DNA from: Clostridiaceae bacterium DTU079
GTDB lineage: Bacteria > Bacillota > Clostridia > Acetivibrionales > Acetivibrionaceae
Assembly: GCA_001512505.1 (NCBI GenBank)
Contig: LFSC01000055.1
Location: 1-38,835 of the forward strand
Length of the DNA stretch: 38,835 nucleotides
Direction of reading: 5' to 3'
Numbering within the stretch: position 1 is the stretch's first letter; each line of letters opens with the position of its first letter. The position numbers and the translations under genes were made by a program. The notes under the pieces were generated by a model that saw only the letters and a list, made by a program, of their open reading frames with translations, had not been told where the DNA came from and did no database searches. Positions 1 to 8,473 of this stretch are shown here, in pieces.

Positions 1-437
1 CTAAAAAAATTTCTCAAAATTTTTATTATAAACTCTTGACTTTAATTAGCTGGTCTTTCTTAGTGTTTATATGAATACAAATATATTATTAACGATAGTA
101 CTTAAAATATTTAGAAACGACTTTCCATGAAAAATACACAGCATTAATTTTTACTATTCGCTTAACAACGGTGAAATCAGGCAAGAGAAATTTGGAAGTA
201 AAATGGGTATATATAGCCGATAAATACATTTTATTCTTAGATTATTAAATTATGTATAGAATTATTTAACGGAATGCTAAAGATGTAGAAGTAAATCCTT
301 CGCAAAACGGTGACAAGGTATTATTTATTGACTAGACATACATATAATAATTTGCACCGGCAATTGTATAATTAGTATGTTTCTATGAAGAATATGGGAT
401 CGTGTCCGAAATCAACAAGTACTGAATTAAATATGAA
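1..437. other. AT-rich gene-free left edge, possibly decayed coding sequence
   Basis: No intact gene is visible on either strand. Two short plus-strand stretches read like protein but are closed by stops. One is about 30 codons at 131-220, the other about 21 codons at 270-332, and they lie in different frames. Neither has a ribosome binding site. They may be remnants of a decayed gene or chance; no family is recognisable. Confidence 0.3.
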
Positions 438-460
438 AACGGGGCAGTATCTGCCCCGTT
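438..460 (-). terminator. Intrinsic terminator of the MFS transporter gene
   Basis: The sequence is a perfect palindrome, AACGGGGCAG and CTGCCCCGTT around a three-base TAT loop. It lies 14 bp downstream of the minus-strand stop codon and is followed on that strand by a short T-rich tract. This is a typical GC-rich rho-independent terminator in an AT-rich background. Confidence 0.8.
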
Positions 461-474
461 GATTATATTATTAA

Positions 475-1728
475 TTAATTTTCAGATAACTCTTTTGGTG
501 GCTTCAATGTAGCCATTATTGCAAATCCAACGAATGCTGCTATTCCGGCGATAGTGAACGCAGTCGAGAATGCCTTTGATGCGCTGAAATAAGCAACAAT
601 GTATGAGGATGCAACAGCCCCGACTCCAAATCCGAGGAGAATCATACCATAGATTGTTGCAACATGCTTTGTTCCCCAGAAATCAGCAGTCAACGCAGGG
701 AATACCCCAAGGAATCCGCCATATGAAAATCCGATTATTGCAATAAACGCAAGCATTAAATACGATTTTGCAAAGGATACTCCAACAATTGAAACGGCAG
801 CGATTACAAGAAGTATTAATATGGTTTTCTTTCTTCCCAACCTATCGGAAATCCATCCCCAGAAGAGACGTCCGAAAGAATTGAATGCACTGATAATCAT
901 AACTCCCGCAACAGCCTCTTCCTTTGTCAAGCCGCTGCCAGGCTGTAATCCAAGAATTTTTGCCATAGGAATCATCATTGATCCTGCAGCAGTTGCACAC
1001 ATAAATGCGAGGATTACCAAATAAAGCTGAGGAGTTTTCATGGCTTCCGACGGAGTAAAGCTTCTTGCAGCCACTCCGTTTTTTGAAGCAGGAGGAGTCC
1101 AACCATTAGGTTTGAACCCTTCGGGTGGGTTAATTATAAAAAACGCACCTATCAAGTTTACGACAAAAAACACAATACCCAATATGGAAAATGTGTTGAG
1201 GACACCGTACCGGTTAATTAACGTTTCAGCAACAGGAGTAAACAAAAGACCGCCAAATCCAAGGGCAGACACGATAATACCCGTTACCAAACCTCTTTTA
1301 TCCGGGAACCATTTCTGACAGCAGGCAATTGTAGTGGTATATGCCATTCCCATTCCTAAACCGCCTAAAATACCGTAAGTCAGCCATAAAAGCCACGGCA
1401 TTGATTCGGAAGTATACCTGGCTAAATAAAAACCTATTCCCAGCACAACACCTGCAGCAATAACTACCGTTCTAGGTTTGACTTTTTCTTGCATTTTTCC
1501 TCCGATGGTACTGCCGACTGTCAACATTCCCAACAGAAGTGAATATGCTAATGTACCGTGGGTAGCCGGCCAATTGAATAAAGCATTGGGTGTCGTATCA
1601 CTAATGATAAGATATGACTGAAATACACTCCAAATGTACGCAGTCCCAAGGCATAGCTGAATTGCAACACTTGCAACAACAGCTATCCATCTATTAAATT
1701 TCGGTGTAGCAATAGCGGTATTATTCAT
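475..1728 (-). CDS. OFA-family MFS transporter (oxalate/formate antiporter-like)
   Basis: Predicted 417-residue inner-membrane carrier with about 12 hydrophobic segments and no signal peptide. The N-terminal block (NRWIAVVASVAIQLCLG then TAYIWSVF) and the loop GRLFWGWISDRLGRKK are characteristic of the oxalate:formate antiporter (OFA) branch of the major facilitator superfamily. That branch carries small monocarboxylates such as oxalate, formate or pyruvate; the substrate here cannot be read from sequence. I chose the ATG at 1728 rather than one 16 codons upstream because GAGGGG lies about 9 bases before it. The gene is monocistronic, with its own promoter near 1873-1901 and a terminator directly after the stop. 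Export or uptake of a fermentation acid is a reasonable guess only. Confidence 0.85.
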   Translation of the reverse strand: MNNTAIATPKFNRWIAVVASVAIQLCLGTAYIWSVFQSYLIISDTTPNALFNWPATHGTLAYSLLLGMLTVGSTIGGKMQEKVKPRTVVIAAGVVLGIGFYLARYTSESMPWLLWLTYGILGGLGMGMAYTTTIACCQKWFPDKRGLVTGIIVSALGFGGLLFTPVAETLINRYGVLNTFSILGIVFFVVNLIGAFFIINPPEGFKPNGWTPPASKNGVAARSFTPSEAMKTPQLYLVILAFMCATAAGSMMIPMAKILGLQPGSGLTKEEAVAGVMIISAFNSFGRLFWGWISDRLGRKKTILILLVIAAVSIVGVSFAKSYLMLAFIAIIGFSYGGFLGVFPALTADFWGTKHVATIYGMILLGFGVGAVASSYIVAYFSASKAFSTAFTIAGIAAFVGFAIMATLKPPKELSEN

Positions 1729-1845
1729 CACACTTTTCCCCTCTACAAAAAATTCTGATTTTGGGCACGCAAACAAAGCCCTAATAGTTCGGCCGATTCA
1801 TTGATGTTTATTTAATTTACTTTGTTAGTTAAGATATATGAAATG

Positions 1846-1857
1846 ATCCTTAAGGAT
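1846..1857. promoter_or_regulatory. 12-bp palindrome just downstream of the MFS promoter
   Basis: ATCCTTAAGGAT is a perfect palindrome. It sits about 10 bp downstream of the transcription start expected from the promoter at 1873-1901, which is a common operator position. No regulator gene is adjacent, so its role is inferred only from position and symmetry. Confidence 0.3.
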
Positions 1858-1872
1858 ATTTATTATAGACAA

Positions 1873-1901
1873 ATTATATAGTAATTTTGTTTACTGTACA
1901 A
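1873..1901 (-). promoter_or_regulatory. Sigma-A type promoter for the MFS gene
   Basis: On the minus strand, TTGTAC and a perfect TATAAT are separated by exactly 17 bp. The expected start near 1866 would give a leader of about 138 nt before the ATG at 1728. Confidence 0.6.
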
Positions 1902-1948
1902 TGGAATTTCAAGAAAAATAAAAAAGCGTAAAAAACCCTTTACTTCAC

Positions 1949-1981
1949 GAGTAAAAAAGCGTAAAAAAAATCTAACGCTTT
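1949..1981 (-). terminator. Probable terminator downstream of the ComFB-like gene
   Basis: On the minus strand AAAGCGT pairs with ACGCTTT across a T-rich loop and is followed by a T-run. A second copy of the ACGCTTTTTTA tract lies about 28 bp further along. The stem is short, so termination is probable but not certain. The rest of the 1729-2072 spacer holds only the MFS promoter and leader. Confidence 0.45.
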
Positions 1982-2072
1982 GTTAACCTGTTTTTTTGAT
2001 TTAGAGTAACAAAGGTAGATTTATTTTATCCCGATGTATTCCAAATTGAAATGAAAGCTTTATTGTTTTCGG

Positions 2073-2381
2073 TTATTTACCGTGATGGGGATTCTTTTTT
2101 ACAACTTCAAAGGCTTCTATTATTTTACGTTGAACTTGGGACCTATATTTTGAATAATACTCAAACCTTTTGTCCTTGTCTATGAAGTTTGAGGAATAAC
2201 TTGGTTTTAAATCATTGAGTACAATAGCAGCTACATCTGCCAGGCAAATACTGCAAACACAGAATGGAGGATTGGTTTCATTCTTCACTTTTTCGACATA
2301 ATCGGATAATTCTTGAAAGACAAGATTCTCCGCAGAGTTTTCAAGACCTGCATTATATAAAATATCCCTCAATTCACTCAT
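2073..2381 (-). CDS. ComFB-like late-competence family protein
   Basis: A 102-residue soluble protein. The N-terminal helix (NSAENLVFQELSDYV) followed by a Cys cluster CVCSICLADVAAIVLNDL is the signature of the ComFB family; the cysteines at about residues 41-46 probably bind a metal. In Bacillus, comFB lies in the comF competence operon. Cyanobacterial members have been reported as cyclic-di-GMP receptors. Here it stands alone, with no comFA or comFC beside it, so a role in DNA uptake cannot be inferred from context. The start is supported by AGGAG nine bases upstream. A PilZ protein at the other end of the window is the only other candidate c-di-GMP protein. Confidence 0.75.
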   Translation of the reverse strand: MSELRDILYNAGLENSAENLVFQELSDYVEKVKNETNPPFCVCSICLADVAAIVLNDLKPSYSSNFIDKDKRFEYYSKYRSQVQRKIIEAFEVVKKNPHHGK

Positions 2382-2482
2382 TTTAACTCGCTCCTGTAAA
2401 TTAATATTATATAACTTTGTCTCAAATTGCTATTGCGATGCCATATATATAAATATCGTATAATCCACTAAAAATATTGATA

Positions 2483-3463
2483 TTAAAGTTTATAGATATC
2501 CAGATCGCTTTGATTATGCTTCATATTCGGTATTGCAATATAAAGTATCAAAAGCACGAGGGTAAGCAATGCGAAAATGTACTTAATTATCCCAGGAATA
2601 GGCAGGGGAGTAATATAGCCTTCAATAAAGCCGGCTATTATAAATATGGGTATTGTGCCAAGAACCATCTTCAACGCGGTCTTGCTTCGCAGTATAAAGG
2701 AATCCTTTCTACTGTATTGACCGGGATTGACAAGGGAATAGCCCATTTTTATTCCGGCGGCACCGCATACAAAAATAGCAAACAACTCCAGTATACCATG
2801 AGGAAGTATTAAAGACCAGAATAAAAAATCGGCGTTTTTGATGTTGTATAGGGCTGCCAAGGCCCCGAGCAAAAACCCGTTCTGAATAAGAATATAACAT
2901 GTACCCAGTCCAAAGGATACACCGAAAGCAAAGGCCAGAATTCCAACCTTTATATTGTTTGTAAGTATGAAATTTGAATAAACGGCAGGATCCCAGCTAT
3001 CCCTTGGAGCATTGACGTCACTTTCCAACACGTGCTGAATATATTCCTCGGATACAAAAGCAACGGCATTATCGGTGGAAATTAAAGTAAAAACAAAGCT
3101 TGCTAACACTGCAACAAGAAATAATCCTGAAGAAATAATAAAAGCCTTCATATTTGCTTTAATAATCAAAGGAAACTCAACAGTCAGAAATCTAATGAGA
3201 TTCTTTATGTTGGACTTTTTTGTGGTATATATATAGCTATGGGCAGATGCTACAAGTCTGTTTAAATAGCTCGTAGTTGCCGTATTTCCATAATAAGTCC
3301 GGGAATAAGATAAATGACTGCATGCTGCATTGTACATATTTATAAATTCGTCCAGACTCTTCTTATCCAATTTATATATGCTTTTGGATTTAAGCTTAAA
3401 TAACATAGACTCAAGGTCTTTCCAAACTTTAGAGTTTTTTTCGATAAACTTGTCCTCTTTCAT
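2483..3463 (-). CDS. SpoIIM-family (DUF95) integral membrane protein
   Basis: A 326-residue protein with a cytosolic helical N-terminus of about 95 residues, then about five hydrophobic segments (roughly 107-130, 170-200, 207-232, 262-284, 290-315). The stretches VGILAFAFGVSFGLGTCYILIQNG and LPHGILELFAIFVCGAAG are the hallmark of the SpoIIM/DUF95 family. True SpoIIM acts in engulfment with SpoIID and SpoIIP. The longer paralogues usually sit beside RDD-family, MoxR and VWA genes, and this one lies divergent to an RDD gene with 192 bp between. It is therefore more likely the RDD-linked paralogue than the engulfment SpoIIM itself. AAAGGTG precedes the ATG. Confidence 0.75.
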   Translation of the reverse strand: MKEDKFIEKNSKVWKDLESMLFKLKSKSIYKLDKKSLDEFINMYNAACSHLSYSRTYYGNTATTSYLNRLVASAHSYIYTTKKSNIKNLIRFLTVEFPLIIKANMKAFIISSGLFLVAVLASFVFTLISTDNAVAFVSEEYIQHVLESDVNAPRDSWDPAVYSNFILTNNIKVGILAFAFGVSFGLGTCYILIQNGFLLGALAALYNIKNADFLFWSLILPHGILELFAIFVCGAAGIKMGYSLVNPGQYSRKDSFILRSKTALKMVLGTIPIFIIAGFIEGYITPLPIPGIIKYIFALLTLVLLILYIAIPNMKHNQSDLDIYKL

Positions 3464-3655
3464 TTAAGCACCTTTTAAAGAAATTTTATAAAATACATTT
3501 TATCATAAAAGCTTTTCTGTTACAATTATATTGAATGCGTATAATAAGCAATAATCTAAAAATGTGTTAATTAGTTTTAGGATTGTTATTTTATAACATA
3601 CTTATATGTTTACTTTTGCTTTACTAATAAAAATTAACCGGATCGGGGGAAGGAC

Positions 3656-4420
3656 ATGAGAAAGGTTTATGAAATTTTAACACCGGAAAATGTGTATATA
3701 GAATATGAGCTTGCCGGCCTGGGCTCAAGATTTATTGCTTACTTAATTGATTTTGCCATTCAAATGCTTTTTATCATTGTTGCCTTTATTGTATTATTAA
3801 TAGCAGCTACAGATTTTGTGGTATATATAATTTTTGAACTTGGAATTATATCTTTTGTAGCTTTTTTTCTGACCCTTGTTGTGCTCTTTAATTTGATTTA
3901 TTTTATTTCCTTTGAGATGATTTTAAAGGGGCAGTCTCCAGGTAAGAAGATAATGAAGCTTAGGGTTATAAAGCAAAACGGAGAACCAATAAATATATGG
4001 GACTCATTTTTAAGAAATTTTTTAAGGCTTTTTGACAGCCTGCCGTCATATTATCTTGTTGGATCGCTGTTTGTCATATTTTCTAATAAATACAAGAGAA
4101 TCGGCGATTTTGCGGCAAATACCATTGTTGTTAAAATAAAAAATCAAGAACAGATTATAACTATTGACAATCTTATAAAACAAGCAAAAATTTCAGACGA
4201 CGAGAATGAAGGGATTGTTAACAACTATCCGGTTAGTGCCTTGGAGTACAATGTATTAAAAGAATTTATGGACAGAAAAGACAGCCTTGGAGAGAAAAAA
4301 CATCTGTTAACGTATAATTTAAACATGTATTTTATGAAAAAATTTACTATTGAAAAACCCTATGAAAATACCTATGAATTTTTCGAATCGATTTTAAGGA
4401 TGAATTCCGGAATATATTGA
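3656..4420 (+). CDS. RDD-family membrane protein
   Basis: A 254-residue protein. The RDD domain fills residues 15-165: the first segment has the conserved arginine (GLGSRFIAYLIDFAIQ), then LKGQSPGKKIMKLRVI between hydrophobic segments, then KRIGDFAANTIVV. The C-terminal 85 residues are polar and probably cytosolic. The biochemical role of RDD proteins is mostly unknown; some act in ion or compatible-solute transport. It is divergent to the SpoIIM-family gene, a pairing common in bacteria and often accompanied by MoxR and VWA genes. GGGGGAAGG six bases upstream supports the ATG. Confidence 0.8.
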   Translation: MRKVYEILTPENVYIEYELAGLGSRFIAYLIDFAIQMLFIIVAFIVLLIAATDFVVYIIFELGIISFVAFFLTLVVLFNLIYFISFEMILKGQSPGKKIMKLRVIKQNGEPINIWDSFLRNFLRLFDSLPSYYLVGSLFVIFSNKYKRIGDFAANTIVVKIKNQEQIITIDNLIKQAKISDDENEGIVNNYPVSALEYNVLKEFMDRKDSLGEKKHLLTYNLNMYFMKKFTIEKPYENTYEFFESILRMNSGIY

Positions 4421-4458
4421 AAAGCTCTAAGAAAAATGTAGAAATTAAGAAAAAGACT

Positions 4459-4487
4459 TTGACATTGCTCTGAAAATGATATAAAAT
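4459..4487 (+). promoter_or_regulatory. Sigma-A promoter for guaB
   Basis: A perfect TTGACA (4459-4464) and TAAAAT (4482-4487) are separated by 17 bp. Transcription would start near 4494, leaving about 53 nt of leader. It is one of the two clearest promoters in the window, with the speE promoter. Confidence 0.75.
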
Positions 4488-4546
4488 ATTTAAAATTTAT
4501 TATATGATAATTAAGTGAATAACCATTGAAAGAGGAGGAAGTTTAC

Positions 4547-6037
4547 ATGGCTTATATCTATAGCGAAGTATCAAGAACCTTTAGTGAGTACTTATTAATA
4601 CCAAACCTTACAACTGAAAACTGCACCCCAGATAAAATAGATCTTGCAACACCTTTGGTAAAATATAATAAAGGCGAAGAAAGCAGTCTTAAATTGAATA
4701 TTCCGATTGTATCGGCTATAATGCAGTCAGTATCTAACGATACACTGGCTATAGCCCTTGCAAGGTGTGGCGGATTATCTTTTATATACGGTTCTCAGTC
4801 TATTGAAAGCCAGTCCGAAATGGTAAGAAGAGTTAAGAAATATAAATCGGGATTTGTTGTCAGCGATTCCAATCTTACCGTCAACAGTACATTAAAGAAT
4901 GTTATTGATTTGAAAAATAAAACAGGGCATTCAACCATTGCAATTACTGACGACGGTACTTCATCAGGAAAGCTTCTCGGTTTGGTTACCACAAGGGATT
5001 ATAGAATCAGCAGAGATCCCCTTGACAAAAAAGTACAGGATTTTATGACTCCTTTCTCAAAGCTGGTGGTCGGTAAACTGGGAATAAGTCTGAGCGAGGC
5101 AAACGATATAATTTGGGAACACAAGCTCAACTGTCTGCCCATTGTTGATGAAAATCAAAGACTCCATTACTTGGTGTTCAGAAAGGACTATGACGACCAT
5201 AAACAAAATCCCTACGAATTATTGGACAACAACAAGAGGCTGGTGGTTGGAGCAGGAATAAACAGCAGGGATTATGAGGAAAGAGTTCCTGCATTGGTTG
5301 ATGCCGGTGTAGATGTTCTCTGTATCGACTCGTCCGACGGTTATTCTGTATGGCAGAAAAAAACACTGGAATATATAAAGAGTAATTACAATATACCTGT
5401 GGGTGCCGGAAATGTTGTAGACAGGGAAGGATTTTTATACCTTGCCGAAGCCGGAGCTGATTTTGTTAAGGTTGGAATCGGCGGAGGTTCCATATGTATA
5501 ACCCGTGAGCAAAAGGGTATAGGAAGAGGTCAGGCAACGGCTGTTATTGAAGTGGCTCAGGCAAGAAATGAGTACTTTGAAAAAACCGGTGTATACATTC
5601 CCATATGTTCTGACGGTGGTATTGTTCATGACTATCATATTGTATTGGCGTTGGCAATGGGTGCAGATTTCGTTATGATGGGAAGATATTTTGCAAGATT
5701 TGATGAAAGTCCTACCAAAAAGGTTAAAAGCGGAAACGGCTATGTGAAGGAATACTGGGGCGAGGGCTCTAACAGGGCTAGAAACTGGCAGCGATACGAC
5801 CTTGGCGAAAATCAGAACATGAAATTCGAGGAAGGCGTAGACAGCTATGTGCCTTATGCAGGAAAACTTAGAGATAACCTTGAAACTACACTCAACAAGA
5901 TAAAAGCTGCCATGTCAAGCTGCGGTTCTGCAACTATTAGGGAATTGCAGGAAACAGCAAGATTGACCGTTGTTTCTTCAACAAGTATTATTGAGGGCGG
6001 AGCCCACGATGTAATTCTCAAGGAAAAAGAATACTAA
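4547..6037 (+). CDS. guaB: IMP dehydrogenase
   Basis: Oxidises IMP to XMP with NAD+, the committed step of guanine nucleotide synthesis in the cytosol. It has 496 residues, normal for the family. A TIM barrel is interrupted at about residues 90-210 by two CBS motifs (LVTTRDYR marks the first). The catalytic loop is [13 protein letters not shown] with the nucleophile Cys317. The later [14 protein letters not shown] segment belongs to the flap and K+ site region. The loop and the flap (NRARNWQRY instead of the usual SxxRYF form) differ from the E. coli/Bacillus type, so this is a divergent guaB branch. The ATG at 4547 has AGAGGAGGAAG six bases upstream. It is monocistronic between a strong promoter and a strong terminator. 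Confidence 0.9.
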   Translation: MAYIYSEVSRTFSEYLLIPNLTTENCTPDKIDLATPLVKYNKGEESSLKLNIPIVSAIMQSVSNDTLAIALARCGGLSFIYGSQSIESQSEMVRRVKKYKSGFVVSDSNLTVNSTLKNVIDLKNKTGHSTIAITDDGTSSGKLLGLVTTRDYRISRDPLDKKVQDFMTPFSKLVVGKLGISLSEANDIIWEHKLNCLPIVDENQRLHYLVFRKDYDDHKQNPYELLDNNKRLVVGAGINSRDYEERVPALVDAGVDVLCIDSSDGYSVWQKKTLEYIKSNYNIPVGAGNVVDREGFLYLAEAGADFVKVGIGGGSICITREQKGIGRGQATAVIEVAQARNEYFEKTGVYIPICSDGGIVHDYHIVLALAMGADFVMMGRYFARFDESPTKKVKSGNGYVKEYWGEGSNRARNWQRYDLGENQNMKFEEGVDSYVPYAGKLRDNLETTLNKIKAAMSSCGSATIRELQETARLTVVSSTSIIEGGAHDVILKEKEY

Positions 6038-6051
6038 TATCTTGAAAAAGA

Positions 6052-6099
6052 AAATCTTCCGGAAACTCTAGGCTGTGACTAAAGTTTCCGGAAGATTTT
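6052..6099 (+). terminator. Intrinsic terminator of guaB
   Basis: A perfect 16-bp stem (AAATCTTCCGGAAACT with its complement AGTTTCCGGAAGATTT) around a 15-nt loop, ending in a T-run. It starts 14 bp after the guaB stop codon. Confidence 0.85.
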
Positions 6100-6129
6100 T
6101 CTTTACTTTGGCGTTAAACATAAAATAAA

Positions 6130-6149
6130 AATCTCCAATTATCGGAGAT
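6130..6149 (-). terminator. Terminator for minus-strand transcription
   Basis: ATCTCC and GGAGAT pair around AATTATC. On the minus strand the hairpin is followed by TTTTTATTTT. It lies about 20 bp beyond the micro-ORF stop at 6169 and would end transcripts coming from the gene at 6316-7293 and the micro-ORFs. Confidence 0.65.
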
Positions 6150-6168
6150 CTTTATGTATTGTGATTAT

Positions 6169-6216
6169 TTAGTTTACAGTTCTCTCATTCATCAAGTTTA
6201 CCGTTCTTTCGGACAT
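6169..6216 (-). CDS. Candidate 15-residue micro-ORF
   Basis: ATG at 6216 encodes MSERTVNLMNERTVN and a TAA stop. AAGGGAG lies about 8 bases upstream, good spacing for Clostridia. The peptide contains the pentad ERTVN twice, reflecting an imperfect 24-bp DNA repeat. It ends just before the minus-strand terminator at 6130-6149. No family is recognised. It could be a leader or signal peptide, or the repeat may matter only as DNA or RNA. It overlaps a second micro-ORF in another frame. Confidence 0.3.
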   Translation of the reverse strand: MSERTVNLMNERTVN

Positions 6217-6235
6217 AATAAACAACTCCCTTCAT
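6185..6235 (-). CDS. Candidate 16-residue micro-ORF overlapping the first
   Basis: ATG at 6235 encodes MKGVVYYVRKNGKLDE and a TGA stop. GAGAGGGA lies about 11 bases upstream. It overlaps the 15-residue micro-ORF in a different frame and contains that ORF's ribosome binding site, so the two could be translationally linked or mutually exclusive. At this length a chance ORF is possible. It lies 81 bp downstream of the membrane protein gene at 6316-7293. Confidence 0.3.
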   Translation of the reverse strand: MKGVVYYVRKNGKLDE

Positions 6236-6315
6236 TACCAGTATATTCCCTCTCAAATTATTGAGTGTTTGTCTTGTGTTATTTTACTCATTATTCTGGC
6301 ACAAAACCTTAAATT

Positions 6316-7293
6316 TTAAACATGTTTTTTTTCACATTTGCTAATTGAAACTACAACACCGTCACCGGGAAGAATCCAGTCATTAAAACCGATTTCGAGG
6401 CTGTTATCCATCAGCTCTTCCACAATTTTATTTTTATGATTTCCCATAAATCCAAAACTATGCCATGATAATTGATAAGAGGAATCTTTTAATATGAAAA
6501 CTAAACCGTATTTTTTGCAGGGCATTGTTACCTTGTTTGAAAAGCATACATCATTTAGGGGAGCAATTGTCTCGATTACCATATCAACGGTACACTGTTT
6601 TTTCACTTTTATATCCCAAGATGTATGGACCTTGACACAGTAGGCATCGCTTATGTATGGACAGTCTTCAGATATTTCAAGCCTGCTGTTGATTTCTTTA
6701 GTGTAATCTTTTGAATCCACAGAAAATCTTTTGATCTGATAGAGTTTATTGTTTTCTACCTGCTCAACCCGCTGCATTTCTGCGCCAAAGGGTATTTTTA
6801 TTGTACGTTTTCTTCTAGAAGGATTTACAATTTCAAACCTTTTTCTTATGGTTTTGGAAAAATAATTTTCTGTAACATGACACTCAATCCATGTATTATG
6901 GCTCTTGTAGTAGCATTCGTTTAAAAGGGAAGAGAGCTCTTGTTCAAAAAAGTTATAGAAGTTGTCCTTATCATGATTGTTATATCTAAAATAAAGCTCT
7001 TTTTCTATTTTTTCTTTTAAATCCTTCATCTCGTTTCTTGTCAATCTATTTATAAAATCATGCTTTACCAAGGTTTCTGTCGATTCTACCCAAAATTTCA
7101 GCAGGTTTATAAATGTGGATGTAATCAGGGAAACCCCAAGACTTCTGATTATAGCCAAAACAATATCCCCGAATATGCCCAGATAAAAGGCGTTTTTAGC
7201 CGGAAAAAACAATTCAAAATACGAAGCGGAAAATATCAATGATGTCCCTATCAAAAATGAAAATATTGAAATAATACGAAGTCTTTTTTTCAT
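6316..7293 (-). CDS. Unrecognised two-TM protein with a beta-rich cytosolic domain
   Basis: 325 residues, family not recognised. Two hydrophobic segments (about residues 8-28 and 38-65) form a hairpin at the N-terminus. A charged helical stretch follows (about 75-115, LTRNEMKDLKEKIEKEL). From about 135 on, the sequence alternates in a way typical of beta-strands and ends in NDWILPGDGVVVSI. The general plan resembles two-TM beta-rich sensor or effector proteins of some nucleotide-signalled defence systems, but no nucleotidyltransferase or defence gene is nearby, so this is only an architectural likeness. GGGGA precedes the ATG. A 16-bp palindrome lies about 90 bp upstream. Confidence 0.6.
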   Translation of the reverse strand: MKKRLRIISIFSFLIGTSLIFSASYFELFFPAKNAFYLGIFGDIVLAIIRSLGVSLITSTFINLLKFWVESTETLVKHDFINRLTRNEMKDLKEKIEKELYFRYNNHDKDNFYNFFEQELSSLLNECYYKSHNTWIECHVTENYFSKTIRKRFEIVNPSRRKRTIKIPFGAEMQRVEQVENNKLYQIKRFSVDSKDYTKEINSRLEISEDCPYISDAYCVKVHTSWDIKVKKQCTVDMVIETIAPLNDVCFSNKVTMPCKKYGLVFILKDSSYQLSWHSFGFMGNHKNKIVEELMDNSLEIGFNDWILPGDGVVVSISKCEKKHV

Positions 7294-7378
7294 AATATAT
7301 CATCCCCATACATTTCGTATCAGTATAATATATTATGTTTAATAGAAAATAATTACAGCTTTCTTTTTCGGTTAGACT

Positions 7379-7394
7379 ATTTTGTTAACAAAAT
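7379..7394. promoter_or_regulatory. 16-bp perfect palindrome upstream of the two-TM gene
   Basis: ATTTTGTTAACAAAAT is perfectly self-complementary and lies 86-101 bp upstream of the start at 7293. Its size and symmetry suit a dimeric repressor site. No regulator gene is adjacent and no clear promoter overlaps it. Confidence 0.3.
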
Positions 7395-7505
7395 GCATGT
7401 ATTAATCACCTATAATTACCAAACATATATGACAGAACAGGTTATAGATTGTATCGACAAAGAAAAAAGTAATTTGGGGAATTTAATATAACAACTACTT
7501 TGTGC

Positions 7506-8195
7506 TCAATTACTAAGTATTCTAAGTACTCTTATTAGTTCATCACAGTAAGTGAATTTTGTGCTTATTCTGTAATTATATTGTCTTATTTTAGAATCAA
7601 AAGATAATTGCTTTGCTTTAAAAGTAATACAATTATTATGTACCTTTAGATCACTTACATTATAAATAGGTTGACCTATTTGGGGTGTATGTGCGATTTT
7701 GTAGAAATTTTCCGTAAAATAACCTACTATATCTAAATCACTTGCATAGGATAACCGCCATGCATGGTCAAGAATATACCGTGGTCGTCTGCCTAACGAG
7801 TAAATAAAACCATAAAATCCAAGATTGGACATAATGTCGGATCGAGGATTTGTAAAAATCGATTGTAAAACCGGATCACAACAATTAATAACCCATAGGG
7901 TATTTGGAGAAGTAATTACAAAAATATACTGAACGCAAAACTCTTCAAAACAAGATGTTCTTAACCAAATAGCATAACATATTAAGGATATTATTAAAAA
8001 TAAAAACATCACTGTATACAAAATACTCATTTCTTTGGAATCAGAACCGTATTTTTGTGCTAACACTATAGTTAAAGGAGTAAATAAAATAATAAAAAAA
8101 AAAATATATATAACTGCTATAGCGGTTTTCCAAAACATTCTTTTAAGATAAAACTTTCCCATATCTTCTTTTATCGGTAATTTACATATTGTCAT
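7506..8195 (-). CDS. Unrecognised two-TM protein
   Basis: 229 residues, no family recognised. I chose the ATG at 8195 because GGGGGA lies 7 bases before it; an upstream start would add 15 residues without a clear ribosome binding site. Hydrophobic segments lie at about 20-45 (KTAIAVIYIFFFIILF) and 55-78. The remaining 150 residues are soluble, rich in aromatic residues, and probably cytosolic (SLGRRPRYILDHAWRLSYA). No signal peptide. It lies 212 bp upstream of the other two-TM gene on the same strand and shares its plan of a TM hairpin plus a soluble C-terminal domain, but shows no obvious sequence similarity to it. Its low GC is unlike the neighbouring housekeeping genes and could reflect acquisition. 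Confidence 0.55.
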   Translation of the reverse strand: MTICKLPIKEDMGKFYLKRMFWKTAIAVIYIFFFIILFTPLTIVLAQKYGSDSKEMSILYTVMFLFLIISLICYAIWLRTSCFEEFCVQYIFVITSPNTLWVINCCDPVLQSIFTNPRSDIMSNLGFYGFIYSLGRRPRYILDHAWRLSYASDLDIVGYFTENFYKIAHTPQIGQPIYNVSDLKVHNNCITFKAKQLSFDSKIRQYNYRISTKFTYCDELIRVLRILSN

Positions 8196-8392
8196 TTTTA
8201 ATTCCCCCAAATTAATATACATTCCATCTAATGCTATCATATGAACTTCATTTTATCAATCTAAAGATTATTGATATAAACAATAAAACTAAAATAGAAG
8301 GATGTACTTAAACATATAAACATATATAAATTTGAATGGATTAATGATAATACAGATATAATTTTTATTAACAAGCGGGGCTTTTAATGCTA

Positions 8393-8406
8393 TACTAAAT
8401 TTAGTA
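8393..8406. promoter_or_regulatory. 14-bp palindrome upstream of the coiled-coil/VWA unit
   Basis: TACTAAATTTAGTA is a perfect palindrome 68-81 bp upstream of the GTG start at 8474, in the divergent spacer shared with the minus-strand gene at 7506-8195. It is a possible operator; no regulator is encoded nearby. Confidence 0.25.
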
Positions 8407-8473
8407 AATTTTTTTGAGCATATATCTTAGCTTGTTTATTAGACTAATTTAGCTCAGGAGTGTGTAAATTATA

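Noticed and set aside
2477-2812. Plus-strand ORF opposite the SpoIIM-family gene
   Set aside because: It lies wholly opposite a well-supported membrane protein gene and has no family features.
6316-7293. Reading the two-TM protein as a CBASS-type effector
   Set aside because: Only the general architecture is similar. There is no cyclic-nucleotide synthase or other defence gene within the window.
7393-7491. Plus-strand 32-codon ORF in the 7294-7505 spacer
   Set aside because: No ribosome binding site, start lies inside the palindrome, and no family resemblance.
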